Below are positions 1 through 10,117 of a DNA stretch of 64,000 nt, in pieces. Positions within the stretch are counted from its first letter, which is position 1, and each line of letters opens with the position of its first letter. The DNA lies in the NCBI RefSeq assembly GCF_901709675.1, contig NC_051105.1, positions 14,830,604-14,894,603 of the forward strand, given 5' to 3'. Source of the DNA: Syngnathus acus. Lineage: Eukaryota > Chordata > Actinopteri > Syngnathiformes > Syngnathidae. A model generated the notes under the pieces. It was not told the DNA's origin. It ran no database searches and saw only the letters and a program-made list of their open reading frames with translations. Position numbers and translations under genes: made by a program.

Positions 1-432
1 GTTCCCCTCTCACTTGTCTTCAGAGGCGTAGCCAAGCCGGGGCGAGCCGGGGCGGCGCCCCGGTTAGGACTCCCTGCGCCCCGGTTGAAAAAAAATAAAT
101 AAAATTCGATTCTTCATTTTCATGCCGTTTTTTTCTTTCGGTCTTGCGTGGATGTGCTTGCGCTATTCTATGTGCGCGATGTTATCCATTCACCGTTTGC
201 CTCCCGGACGTTGTTTTAGCGATCAGCGAACGGCGTGGGTGATGTTCGATTTTTTTTCCTGTGGGCGTGCGCCCCTACTGGAAAAATTCCTGGCTACGCC
301 TCTGCTTGTCTTTGTCCTTGTCTGTTATTTATCCTTTTTTAAATTTGGCACTTGTATTCTTGCACTATTGTACGCTGCTGTGACAAGTAAATCTCCCCGC
401 TGTGGGATGAATAAAGTTCTATCATCATCATA
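1..432 (+). mobile_element. 3' end of a 5'-truncated LINE, split by a hAT MITE
   Basis: Positions 313-432 read like a non-LTR retrotransposon 3' UTR: a stretch on a CCCCGCTGTGGGATGAATAAAG theme ending in a short (ATC)n run at about 421-431. This layout is common for fish CR1/L2-group LINEs. It interrupts the Gypsy RT, whose reading resumes at 433. Positions 1-20 belong to the same tail, cut off by the window edge and by the hAT MITE at 21-304. No coding part remains. The clade is not determined. Confidence 0.55.
21..304. mobile_element. hAT-type MITE with 8-bp target duplication
   Basis: The terminal inverted repeats are CAGAGGCGTAGCCA at 21-34 and its exact complement at 291-304. They are flanked by the perfect 8-bp direct repeat CTTGTCTT at 13-20 and 305-312. 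An 8-bp duplication and a CAG start are hallmarks of hAT transposons. The 284-bp body has no transposase, so it was moved in trans. The insertion lies in the LINE 3' tail. Confidence 0.9.
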
Positions 433-1170
433 ATTTCCTTGACTGTTGGCAGCACATACTTTTCACGCTTTACGGCTCGATTCAATCTTCTCAGCTCAGT
501 GACCTAGTGGTAGAGTGTCCGCCCTGAGACTGAAAGGTTGTGGGTTCAAACCCTGGCTGGGTCATACCAAAGACTATAAAAATGGGACCCATTGCCTCCC
601 TGCTTGGCACTCAGCATTAAGGGTTGGAATTGGGGGGTTAGATCACCAAATGATTCCCGAGCGCGGCACCGCTGCTGCTCACTGCTCCCCTCTCTCCCAG
701 GGGATGGATCAAAATCACATGGGGATGGGTTAAATGCAGAGGACAAATCTCACCACACCCAGATGTGTGTGTGACGATCATTGGGACTTTAACTTTTAAC
801 TTTAAATCTGCACAACATCGACCCTCCTTTTTCTTTGGCTTTAGGACTGGAACCATGGCAGCACACCACTCTGTAGGCTGTGTTACCTTCTCTATGATGC
901 CTTCTGTTTCAAGTCGGTGCAGCTCCTTCACTAGCGGTACTAGTGGCAGTGGTACTCATCTAGCGCAATAGACTGCATAAGACTGGGCATCGTCATTTAG
1001 TATGATTTTCTCAGGTTCCGTCTTTAATAGGCCACTTGTTCCAAAAACTGTCTTCAAAGTCACGACAGCAGTTACCTTTCATTACATACACAGGAAAAGT
1101 GTATTCTATACCCTTGTATACTGTTTTAACTGTGAACCACCCCCTACATCTGAGCCACCCGCCTGGTGGT
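433..1170 (-). pseudogene. Gypsy (Ty3-type) pol relic: protease end and start of reverse transcriptase
   Basis: Read on the minus strand, 806-931 gives the start of a Ty3/Gypsy RT: a region like LETEGIIEKVTQPTEWCAAM, then a KKEGR stretch and CCADL. After the SINE at 495-806 the frame continues at 494-433 as RRLNRAVKREKYVLPTVKEI, the next conserved RT block. Positions 932-1170 cover the protease-RT linker. The rest of RT, RNase H and integrase is missing because a LINE tail replaces it at 432. The order gag-PR-RT agrees with the gag piece on the right. It is non-functional, being truncated and interrupted twice. Confidence 0.8.
495..806 (+). mobile_element. tRNA-derived SINE, full-length copy
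   Basis: The head has pol III promoter-like boxes: A box in TAGTGGTAGAGTGTCC (about 506-521) and B box in GGTTCAAACCC (about 543-553). The body continues with GGGTCATACCAAAGACTATAAAAATGGG, a GC-rich centre and a tail ending GATCATTGGGACTTTAAC, like tails shared with L2-type LINEs. Other copies lie at 42120-42428 (full) and inside two MITEs at 36222-36455 and 50024-50260 (no tRNA head). It sits inside the Gypsy RT reading frame. Confidence 0.85.
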
Positions 1171-2130
1171 CTATCTATTATTTAATTTCAGGGATGTGGG
1201 GAGCTTCACGAAAGTAACCTCATTTATAACAGTCACATCAGCCCCTGTATCCATTTTAAATGAAAGTGGCATCTTCTCTATTTCAAGTGTAACAGTCCAA
1301 TTGTCTGAGTTGGCCTCCTTGATGACCTCACCCAAAAACTGGAACTGTCCCGTGTTCTCAGTGACTTCATTCACTTCTTTCGTATGACACAGTCGTGCCC
1401 AATGTCCTATTTTGTTGCACTTTCTACATGTACTTATGTAAGCAGGACATTTTCCTTTTTCCTGATGCTGAGTGCCACACCTGCCACAGCTCTTGTCCCT
1501 TTTCTGGTCTGTGGCGCCACCTTGTGTTCTTTTCTGTGCCTTTTGCTGCGTCCCCCTCCGACTGCCGTCAACATGAGCCACTTGTATGTCCGGTAGCTGG
1601 GACTGGAGGCCAATTTGTATTGCCACCTCCTCAGCTTGTCGCACCTGCTGGATGACTTGTGATAGCGTCAGGTCTGCCGTCAGCTGAAACTTCTGAGATA
1701 ATTCTTTATCTCGAATGCCAACAACTAGTTTATCCCGGATGTGTTCGTCTCGCTTGTCGCCGAACTCACAGTTCTCCGCCAAATCGAATAAAACTCTGAT
1801 GTATGCTTCTGCCTTTTCCCCGGCCAGCTGACTTCGCTGATAAAAGCAGGCTCATTCGTGTATTAAGTTCCGTCTTGGAATGAAGTAATCGTCAAACTTC
1901 CTTAGCACGACGTCGTAGTCTTTTTTGTGTCCCTCTTCCTCAAACTCGAAGGAGCTGAATATTTTCTCCGCTTCACGTCCCATGGTGTAAATGAGCGAAA
2001 TGACCTGGACCTCGCCGTCCTCCTTATTCAGCTTCGTCGCCGCCAAAAAGCACGAAAATCTCTGTTTCCACTCCGGCCATTCTCCTGGGCTCGTGAATTT
2101 GAATTCCTCCGGTGGACTAAACTTTGACAT
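1171..2130 (-). pseudogene. Gypsy gag-protease relic with zinc knuckle
   Basis: On the minus strand, 2130-1852 encodes a gag start (MSKFSPPEEFKFTSPGEWPE, W-rich capsid-like). After a frame break near 1783-1851 the frame 1782-1171 continues gag with a helical region (GIRDKELSQKFQL...). Two Cys patches follow, the second a CX2CX4HX4C zinc knuckle (CRKCNKIGHWARLC). Then comes the retroviral-type aspartic protease motif MDTGADVTVI. This is the usual gag-NC-PR order of Ty3/Gypsy elements. One frameshift and the loss of downstream pol make it inactive. Integrase is not present, so the family cannot be refined. Confidence 0.8.
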
Positions 2131-2260
2131 CTTAATCGCGTTCTTGTAGTCGCGTCACTTCTGACATCATGTGATGTTTTGCTGACATCAAACAAATAAA
2201 TCTGTAGGTTCCCAAGAACACGGTTTTAATATATCCAGCATGCAACTTCACATACACCGA
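2131..2260 (-). other. Possible leader or LTR remnant upstream of the Gypsy gag
   Basis: Directly 5' of the gag start the minus strand carries a GTCAGAAGTG-type stretch that resembles some LTR-element primer binding sites, preceded by AT-rich sequence. No partner LTR is visible, so the boundary cannot be proven. Confidence 0.25.
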
Positions 2261-2294
2261 CGGCCATTAACTATACACTTCTCATCGTCAAAAC

Positions 2295-2386
2295 ACGCCT
2301 TAAATAATTTCGATCTCTTTGTGTGTCTTGACATGTGAAGAAATTGACAATAAAGCAGACTTTGACTTTGACTTTTTGACTTTAAC
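2295..2386 (+). mobile_element. LINE 3'-tail fragment with (GACTTT)n end
   Basis: The sequence reads GATCTCTTTGTGTGTCTTGACATGTGAAGAAATTGACAATAAAGCAG in pieces, then repeats GACTTT. The same sequence is present on the minus strand at 41429-41500, where it ends a larger tail. The two copies support a dispersed LINE family. Only the extreme 3' end is present here. Confidence 0.6.
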
Positions 2387-2540
2387 ATTTCCTTATACCC
2401 GCGAGAGTTACGTAACTGTGTGTGTACTTCAGGTAGCACAGAAATTTCCATACATACGTGATGACGTAAAACACGTGATGACGTGTACTGGGAAGAGTGT
2501 GAATAAAGCGGCAAAGAAATCAAGGAAAGACTGGTCAGCT

Positions 2541-2811
2541 CAGTGATGTTACTGGCCAACCGGTCAGAGACTAAGAGCCACATTTTTTTACTGCGTACCG
2601 CAAAGAGCCACATCCCCATCCCCCCCCGAAGCGAAGCGAACACGCAGCGTTTGACGTCCCATTAACCCCCCCGGAGCGAAGCGAACGTAAAGGAGCCGCA
2701 TGAAACACGGCAAAGAGCCGCATGCGGCTCGCGAGCCCGAACGTAAAGGAGCCGCATGAAACCCGGCAAAGAGCCGCATGCGGCTCGCGAGCCGCGGGTT
2801 GGCCACTCCTG
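2541..2811 (-). mobile_element. hAT miniature element, GGCTCTT family, diverged copy
   Basis: Same family as 48472-48735, in opposite orientation. The outer end at 2811 reads (complement) CAGGAGTGGCCAACCCGCGG, and the inner end near 2541-2575 keeps only GGCCAACCGGTCAGAGAC. It has an internal duplication: a roughly 55-bp block on GAACGTAAAGGAGCCGCATG occurs at about 2684-2738 and 2739-2795. No target duplication is visible, so this copy is old or rearranged. Confidence 0.7.
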
Positions 2812-3150
2812 CACTACATGGTAGAGAGCCATTTCAGGCGACATCACTTAAAAATTGACCTGAAATGTGCATTTTTAAAATGTTGTTGTGTGAAAGTTCC
2901 GGTGTTTAGACAAAGTTGGGGGTCAATGCGATTTTCTTTATTTTGCGTTAATAATTGCACAACTTCGCAAAATCCGGGAGGGACTGTTTTTCTTTTTAAG
3001 TCTGGCGCCGTGGTAAAGAGAGAGGACCACTGGCGCTGCACTTTATTGATTATTGGCGACTTAAAAAAGAAAACTCCATATCTGGAAAAATTACACATCG
3101 GTAAAACAACATTCACGATCATTTTGCAAACGATGCATACCGCCCATCCC
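2812..3150. other. Unassigned sequence, possibly a hAT-like end
   Basis: No coding match. The segment closes with TACCGCCCATCCCTA just before the GT repeat, which resembles one terminus of a TAGGGATGGGCGG-type DNA transposon. The opposite terminus was not found. Confidence 0.25.
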
Positions 3151-3234
3151 TAGTGTGTGTGCATGTGTGTGCCTGTGTGTGCACGTGCGCCTATGTGAGT
3201 TCTGTGTGCGTGCGTGCGCCTGTGTGTGTTTACT
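3151..3234. repeat. (GT)n/(GTGC)n microsatellite
   Basis: Imperfect GT-rich dinucleotide run with GC steps over about 80 bp. Confidence 0.9.
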
Positions 3235-4103
3235 TTTCTGAGTAAGAGATAGTTTCCTAATATGTCCAGGAAAACCCAAGATGTGGGAATGCAAACATCT
3301 CTTTCCATGCCTGTTTTTCTTTTTATAAAGCATCATGTTTTGTCTTGCCTGGTTTGACTTAGAGCTTTTTATTTTGGAATAGAATAGAAAGAATATCTAA
3401 ACTAATTGCATCATTTACTCTATATCAAAGGGATTGCAGTCTCCATCGAAAAGGTGATTCAGTTGCTGGGTTAGTTAGGACCGTCTTCTCTCTGGAAAAA
3501 CAAGATCAAAATAGTTTAAGTCCAGGTCAATTGAAAATAAATATTCCTTGTAACACACCACTATGAAGAGATTTGAAAGGTTACAAAAATAACCAAGTAT
3601 ATAAATAGATTGTTAAAAATTCTGCCCAAGTGATGTGCGTGTCAGCTAAATCCACTGAACCCATACACTGAACCCTTCAATTTACAAGTCGAAAAAAACA
3701 ACACTCACCCGTCTCAGAACAAAACAGGAGACAAAAGGTCTAAAATCCTATTTGGTTGAACAAGTCGAGTGATCGGCTCACCTTTGTTCCAAAATCCGAA
3801 TTCTGTTTAAAAAAGAGGAAAGGTCTGGCCATGAGGAGATTAGCCAACGCCGTAACATTGACGTCTTCCCCTTTCTGCCCGAAGTCCAGTTCGAAGCTTA
3901 AAATTTGACAAAGTCCAATTCGAAGACTCTGGAAATTCATTTTAGTCGATTTTGGTTCAATCTCAAAAAGAATAAAAAATCCATCTTCGTCTAAACGGCG
4001 TTCTTTACTCCGGGCAGCGTCACGGCCATCGCCCTGACTAGTAAGAACCGCCTCGCTCTGTGTCAGGAAAACATAACTATAGGCTTCTGGCATTACCTCA
4101 TCG
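3235..4103. other. Unassigned, apparently low-copy sequence
   Basis: AT-rich, with no element termini and no recognisable exon. The minus strand has an open frame of 134 codons at 4144-3740 with no recognised domain. It runs into the tandem repeat at its start, so I do not call it a gene. Confidence 0.3.
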
Positions 4104-4200
4104 GAATATGTAGGTGAAAGGTCAGAATCCCTGCACCAGGTCATAAGAATATCTAGGTGAAAGGTCAGAATCCCAGCACCAGGTCATAGGAATATCTAGG
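4104..4200. repeat. 43-bp tandem duplication
   Basis: Two adjacent units (4104-4146 and 4147-4189) on GAATATSTAGGTGAAAGGTC plus an 11-bp partial third unit. The units differ at a few positions. The hAT element at 4202 inserted right at the end of the array. Confidence 0.8.
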
Positions 4201-5040
4201 TCAGGGGTCACCAACCTTTCTTAAACCGTGAGCTACTTCCTGGGTACTGATTAAGGCAAAGGGCTACCAGTTTGACACACACTTCTGAAATAGCCAATTT
4301 GCTCAATTTAGCTTTCACTATGTGTTATTATTGTCATTTCCAGTTCACATGTAAGTATGATTTTAACAAGAATAGAAGAAATACAGTCAAACCTCGGTTT
4401 TCGACCACAATCCGTTCCAGAAGGCGGTTCGAGAAGCGAATCGGTCGAATTCCGAATCTATTCTTCCCATTACAAATAATGGAAAATGTTTTAATCCGTT
4501 TCAAGACAAAAAGCCCCCGCCTTTTTTAAGCAATTTTTCATTTGCGCATATTTGTCCGATCGCGCAACTGCAGCGCACCGCCGAACGCGCAACCATAGCG
4601 CGTCGCCCACCGCGCAACTGCACCGCGCTGGTCGCATTATTGTGACAGAGCCGTCGCTGAAATTTAGAAAGTATTTTTAAAGTCCTGATGTACTTTCCAA
4701 AATTTAAGTGGATCTAAGTGCGCAGGGAGCTTAATTTTGTCCGATCGCGCAACCGCAGCGCACCGCCGAACGCGCAAGAGTAGCGCGTCGCCGACCGCAC
4801 AACTGCACCGCGCTGGTCGCATTATTGTTTCAGTTTATTTAAAGGAAAGGTCGACATGTAACATCAAAGTTTCATGGACTGGCCTGACTCAGTTCAAGAA
4901 CTGTTTTACAGCAGGTTCCTACAACATTACATACATTTCAATACAATATAGTATGTATACAATATATATATACAGTGCCTTGCGAAAGTATTCGGCCCCC
5001 TTGAACCTTTCAACATTTCGCCACATTTCAGGCTTCAAAC

Positions 5041-5399
5041 ATCCATCCATCCATTTTCTGTACCGCTTAGTCCCCACGGGGGTCGCGGGTGTGCTGGAGC
5101 CTATCCCAGCCGTCATTGGGCAGTAGGCGGGGGACACCCTGAACCGGTTGCCAGCCAATCGCAGGGCACACAGAGACAAACAACCATTCGCACTCACACC
5201 TAGGGACAATTTGGAGTGCTCAATCGGCCTACCAAGCATGTTTTTGGGATGTGGTAGGAAACCGGAGTGCCCGGAGAAAACCCACGCGGGCCCGGGGAGA
5301 ACATGCAAACTCCACACAGGGAGGGACGGAGGTGGACTCGAACCCGCACCCTCCTAACTGTGAGGCGGACGTGCTACCCAGTGCGCCAACGAGCCGCCT
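5041..5399 (-). mobile_element. V-SINE-type tRNA-derived SINE, copy 1
   Basis: Read on the minus strand from 5399: a tRNA-like head with A box TGGCGCACTGGGTAGCACG and B box GGTTCGAGTCC, then a conserved core around TGTGTGGAGTTTGCATGTTC and CGTGGGTTTTCTCCGGGCAC, then CTGGGATAGGCTCCAGC and an (ATGG)n tail. Flanked by GGCTTCAAACAT at 5031-5042 and 5400-5411, a target duplication of about 12 bp that overlaps the tail. A second copy is at 56518-56875. The V-SINE name is from memory of that superfamily's core. Confidence 0.8.
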
Positions 5400-6127
5400 G
5401 GCTTCAAACATAAAGATATAAAATTTTAATTTTCTGTCAAGAATCAAACACAAGTGGGACACAATCGTGAAGTGGAACGAAATTTATTGGATAATTTAAA
5501 CTTTTTTAACAAATAAAAAACTGAAAAGTGGGGCGTGCAATATTATTCGGCCCCTTTACTTTCAGTGCAGCAAACTCACTCCAGAAGTTCAGTGAGTCCT
5601 AAATGACTGATGAGGATAAATAGAATGCAACTGTGTGTAATCAAGTCTCCGTATAAATGCACCTGCTCTTTGATAGTCTCAGGGTTCTGTTTAAAGCGCA
5701 GAGAGAACCATGAAGACATAGGAACACACCAGGCAGGTCCGAGATACTGTTGTGGAGAAGTTTAAAGCCGGATTTGGATACAAAAAGATTTCCCAAGCTT
5801 TAAACATCTCAAGGAGCACTGTGCAAGCAATTATATTGAAATGGAAGGAGTATCAGACCACTGCAAATTTAAAAACGTTTATTTCGAACATTAAAGAAAT
5901 ACAAGAAAAAAATAAAAATACAGAAAAATGATAACTCCATAGTACAATAGAATATAAAAGAAAAAAGATATTGCATTATAATTTTCCTTTATCGTAAAAT
6001 CATATTTGTTCAAAAAGGGAGTAGAAGGAAGCCTAAGCTTATCTGACTCTACCCCATGTAACTACATGTTTCTATTTAATTCTGTCAAGAATTTGTCCAT
6101 AGTCAATATATTAAAGAAAAAAAAAAC

Positions 6128-6157
6128 ATATATACATTTTATACATATATATATCCA

Positions 6158-6191
<34 letters not shown>

Positions 6192-6200
6192 CACTATATA
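6128..6200. repeat. (TA)n-rich run in the LINE-B 3' UTR
   Basis: Alternating TATATA with CATATA steps downstream of the ORF2 stop. Confidence 0.8.
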
Positions 6201-6236
6201 TTTTCTCATTAAAATACAAAAGCAACTTAAACAACT

Positions 6237-9200
6237 TCACAGCATGTTACGGTATCCCGTCAATATTTTGTCCTTATACATTTTTTTAAACTTAGGTAAG
6301 GTACTACAGTTCTTTAATTCGTCACTGCTGGTGTTCCATAATTCCACACCTCTAACTGTTATACAATGTAACTTTAAGTTTGTTCTCACCAAATCTCTTT
6401 TAAACATACGTGTTCCTCTTAAATAATGGGTACTTTCCCTCCACTCAAACAACCTCTGGATACTGTTTGGTAATTGATTATTTTTTATTTTGTACATGAG
6501 TTGGATGGTTTTAAAGTCGACTAGGTCGTTGTATTTCAGTGAGTTCAATTTAATAAAGAGAGGGTTAGATGGTTCTCTATAATCAGCATTATTTACAAGT
6601 CGTATTGCTTTTTTTTGAAGAATGAAGATTGGATCTGTGTTTGTTTTGTATGTATTGCCCCACACCTCCACACAGTACATAATGTATGGGAGTATGAAGG
6701 AGCAGTACAAGGAATATAATGATGACTGATTTATAAGGTCTTTTACTTTATATAATACTGCTAGTGATTTTGAAATTTTTGATTTGATATACATTATATG
6801 TGGTTTCCAACTTAATTTATCTATAAGCACTCCAAGAAATTTTACTTCATTTACTCTTTCTATTTCTATATTATTTATTGTAAGAATTTTGTCTGTGTTG
6901 GTCGGACGGTTTCCAAATATAATATACTTTGTTTTACTTAAATTTAGTGTTAGTTTATTTGTATCAAACCAACTCTGTAATTTTTCCATTTCAATTCCCA
7001 CAGTATCCAGTAGTTGATCCAGGTCCTCCGCACTGCAAAGCAGGTTTGTGTCATCTGCAAAAACTACGGCCTTGAGTAACCTGGAGACCTTGCATATATC
7101 ATTGACATACAAAATAAATAACAAGGGGCCTAATATTGAGCCCTGAGGAACCCCACACTTTACCTGCTGTAGTTTTGATTTACAGTCCATAAGTTGCACA
7201 TATTGAGTCCTGTTTGATAAATAACTGTTTAACCAAGTGAGTGACATACCTTGTATCCCATATCTTTCAAGTTTTGTTAACAGTATTTCATAATTTACAG
7301 TATCAAAAGCCTTTTTAAGATCCAAGAAAACACCTACAACATATCGTCTATTTTCAATAGCTGTTGTTATTTCAGCTACGAAATCTAACAAAGCTAGTGT
7401 GGTGGTCCTATTTTTCCGAAATCCATACTGTTGGTCACACAGAATATTTTGTTTTGTAATAAAATCATCAAGCCTTTTATAGAATATTTTTTCCAATATT
7501 TTGGAGAATTGTGGGAGTAGAGATATTGGCCTGTAATTTGAGAATATGTGTTTGTCTCCAGCTTTATATATCGGAATAATTTTAGCAGTTTTCATTTCAC
7601 TCGGAAAAACACCATTTGTCAGAGATTGGTTGCAGATATGTGTAAGGGGTTTCACCACAAATTCAATAATATTTTTAACAAGTGACATATCTATCCCGTT
7701 ACAGTCGGTTGACTTTTTACCTTTAAATTCTCTAACAATTTCTTTTATTTCCTTCTCATTCGTTCCCCTTAGAACCATACTTTCGGCTATGGGTACATCC
7801 TTAAGTAGGTCACTTGTACTCCCTTTTTTTGCTACTTCCTCTGCCAAAGTAGGCCCAATACCAACATAGTAATCATTGAACTCCTCTGCAATCATAGTAA
7901 GATCATTTATAGTTATGTTATTACTGTTTACAAAGTAAGAAGGATATCCTGGCTTTCCAGTTCTGTTTTTAATAATCTCATTTAACACTTTCCATGTTAT
8001 TATTGTATTACTCTTGTTTTCCTCCAGTATCTTGCTATAGTAGTCCCTTTTACTGTTTCTCATTATTTTAATCAATTTGTTTTTGTAGATCTTATATTTT
8101 AATTCAGCTTCCTTTGTTCTTATCTTTAAGAAATCTTTGTATAATAGGTTTTTCTTCTTGCAAGCACTTAAGATTCCCTTTGTCAGCCATGGTTTTTCCA
8201 CCGAATTTAGTTTAACTGCTTTCTTTACAAGAGGACAGTGTTTGTCATAAAGTTCGGATATAATGGCCATGAATGTGTTGTAGGCTTCATTTACATCACC
8301 CACATATACCTTTTTCCAGTCTTGTGTTAAAAGATCATTTTTGAATGAGTTAAATGAATTACCAGAGTTCATTCTACACATTTTAAAAGTTATAGCATCC
8401 TTTTTTTTCTTTGTACAGTCCTGGATCACTGCAAACACTGGCAGGTGGTCGCTTGAATAATTTATTATCAGTCCAGTTTTGACTTTCTTTTCAATTACAT
8501 TTGTAAATATATTATCAATTATTGTGGCACTGTGAGATGTAATTCTAGTCGGACGGGTTATTGCAGGGTAGAGACTCATACTGTACATTAAGTTAATAAA
8601 TTCTGTTACTGGAGTCAGCTGAAGTGGGTTCAATAGATCTATATTATAATCGCCACAGACGTACACCATTTTCGTATTGATTTTTCTTTCATACATTCCT
8701 GATAATAATTCACTAAATGTCTCAATACATGAACCTGGACATCTGTATACACAGCTTACCAGAATGTTTTTAGATGATTCCATTTCTATTTCAACTGTAA
8801 TACATTCCATGATATTATCTATTGCTTGAGACATACTTCTTACTATCTTACACTTATAGTTTTTATCTATGAATAGAGCAACTCCTCCACATCTTTTTAC
8901 CTTCCTATTTAATGTATAACTCTCATACCCCTCTATGTCAATCTTTTCAGACTGATCTCCCTTTAACCAGGTTTCAGATATTGCAATTACAGTAAACGGA
9001 TTATTCATATCTTTTAAACATTGTTTGATCTTAGAGATGTTTGCTTTCAAGCTCCTACTATTAAAATGTATAATTGATAATGCTCTATTTGTTGTCACAT
9101 TCTTGTTAAATTGCTCTACAGTATAGTATTTGCTGTTCCTTTGAGTGTAGTTGATGAAGAAGTTATTCTCAGGATCAATATTGTTCTCTATGTCAAGTCC

Positions 9201-9314
9201 CTTATGGTCAGTGAAGTCAAATGTTTTCAAATCAAGTTCTTCATTTTCAGTTATCAGTGCTTGTTTGTTAAACACACCAGTTGGAAATGAAAGGCATTTG
9301 TCAGTACTATTCAT
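6237..9314 (-). CDS. LINE-B ORF2: endonuclease-reverse transcriptase, 1025 aa
   Basis: The protein nicks chromosomal DNA and copies the LINE RNA at the nick. The N-terminal APE-type endonuclease shows FNSRSL (81-89), AISETWL (111-117), GDYNID (221-226) and SSDHLPV (287-293), the usual metal and catalytic blocks. RT blocks follow: NYRPISLL (593-600), DLKKAFD (665-671), GVPQGSILGPLLF (721-733) and the catalytic FADD (752-755). A C-terminal region with YCVEVWGNTYK and a W-rich end closes it. Length is normal for the group. I see no stop or frameshift, in contrast to nearly every other LINE here. The start Met at 9314 follows ORF1 by 86 bp. Catalytic residues look complete, so it may still be competent; expression is unknown. 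Confidence 0.9.
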   Translation of the reverse strand: MNSTDKCLSFPTGVFNKQALITENEELDLKTFDFTDHKGLDIENNIDPENNFFINYTQRNSKYYTVEQFNKNVTTNRALSIIHFNSRSLKANISKIKQCLKDMNNPFTVIAISETWLKGDQSEKIDIEGYESYTLNRKVKRCGGVALFIDKNYKCKIVRSMSQAIDNIMECITVEIEMESSKNILVSCVYRCPGSCIETFSELLSGMYERKINTKMVYVCGDYNIDLLNPLQLTPVTEFINLMYSMSLYPAITRPTRITSHSATIIDNIFTNVIEKKVKTGLIINYSSDHLPVFAVIQDCTKKKKDAITFKMCRMNSGNSFNSFKNDLLTQDWKKVYVGDVNEAYNTFMAIISELYDKHCPLVKKAVKLNSVEKPWLTKGILSACKKKNLLYKDFLKIRTKEAELKYKIYKNKLIKIMRNSKRDYYSKILEENKSNTIITWKVLNEIIKNRTGKPGYPSYFVNSNNITINDLTMIAEEFNDYYVGIGPTLAEEVAKKGSTSDLLKDVPIAESMVLRGTNEKEIKEIVREFKGKKSTDCNGIDMSLVKNIIEFVVKPLTHICNQSLTNGVFPSEMKTAKIIPIYKAGDKHIFSNYRPISLLPQFSKILEKIFYKRLDDFITKQNILCDQQYGFRKNRTTTLALLDFVAEITTAIENRRYVVGVFLDLKKAFDTVNYEILLTKLERYGIQGMSLTWLNSYLSNRTQYVQLMDCKSKLQQVKCGVPQGSILGPLLFILYVNDICKVSRLLKAVVFADDTNLLCSAEDLDQLLDTVGIEMEKLQSWFDTNKLTLNLSKTKYIIFGNRPTNTDKILTINNIEIERVNEVKFLGVLIDKLSWKPHIMYIKSKISKSLAVLYKVKDLINQSSLYSLYCSFILPYIMYCVEVWGNTYKTNTDPIFILQKKAIRLVNNADYREPSNPLFIKLNSLKYNDLVDFKTIQLMYKIKNNQLPNSIQRLFEWRESTHYLRGTRMFKRDLVRTNLKLHCITVRGVELWNTSSDELKNCSTLPKFKKMYKDKILTGYRNML

Positions 9315-9400
9315 GGTGGGTTGATAATTTCACCAGGTTTTTACATTCCATGATCTAAAGGTACCACAACTTGAGGTTCGACAGAAAGATGTACAGGTGA

Positions 9401-10117
9401 CTAGTCTCCTTCGTACCTCTTAAGTTGCTCTATGGCACTGATGCAGAAACAATGAGAACTTTCTGCTGCCCCAACAGGTTTGATGAACACTTTACAACCA
9501 GCAGTCCAAGTGGACTGTATTTTACCGCTTTTCTTAAGAGCTCTTGCTTTCTTAGCTATTTCACCATTTTTCTTGGTGAGGTGTTCATTAATGTACACGT
9601 TCGTGCCTTTTAGTTTTCTACCTTGCTTGAGCAGATTTATCTTACTTTTCCTGTTTGTAAATCGGACAATTATAGATGGTATGACAGGCTTACCATTTAG
9701 ACTCTTAGTTGGCAGAGTGTGGCATGCCTCAATATTGACAATGTCAATGGCGAGGTCTTTACTCTGGAGGAAAGTTTTTACCTGCTCCTCTGTTGTCTCC
9801 TCATGTTCAGGATTATCCTCTGAAGCAAGGCCTTTCACAGCCTGCTGGTAGCTCCGTGGTTTGATCCTTAGACCACTGATGATGACATCGCTCATTCTTG
9901 AGTACTGCTCCAAATTGTCTAATCTAATTTCCAGGCTGACAATTTTCTTATTTTGTTCAATGTTTAATTGTTTGAGCTGCTTCACCTCTCCCATCAGCTC
10001 TGTTATAATGGCCTGTTGTTTCATTATGGTTTCCACATTTGAAGACATCACTTGCATTGATAACTTCAGCTCCTCCATATCCTTCTGAAGCACTTTCATG
10101 GCCATCCCGGCTATCAA
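9401..10117 (-). CDS. LINE-B ORF1: coiled-coil RNA-binding protein, 238 aa
   Basis: Likely the nucleic-acid chaperone that packages the LINE RNA. Residues about 5-75 are a Leu/Ile-rich heptad stretch (LKQLNIEQNKKIVSLEIRLDNLEQY), typical of a trimeric or dimeric coiled coil. After it comes DVIISGLRIKP, a long domain with IVRFTNRKSKINLLKQGRKL and VYINEHLTKKN, which resembles the L1-ORF1-like RRM plus C-terminal domain. A homologous ORF1 from another family lies at 42840-43569. It sits immediately upstream of ORF2 on the same strand, with no stop inside. It has no CCHC knuckle or esterase domain, unlike the L2 ORF1 at 61253. Confidence 0.85.
   Translation of the reverse strand: MIAGMAMKVLQKDMEELKLSMQVMSSNVETIMKQQAIITELMGEVKQLKQLNIEQNKKIVSLEIRLDNLEQYSRMSDVIISGLRIKPRSYQQAVKGLASEDNPEHEETTEEQVKTFLQSKDLAIDIVNIEACHTLPTKSLNGKPVIPSIIVRFTNRKSKINLLKQGRKLKGTNVYINEHLTKKNGEIAKKARALKKSGKIQSTWTAGCKVFIKPVGAAESSHCFCISAIEQLKRYEGD

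Noticed and set aside
500-570. tRNA gene candidate with A and B boxes
   Set aside because: It is the head of a SINE repeated at 42120; no cloverleaf-ready acceptor stem was found. The same applies to 5330-5399 and 56518-56590.
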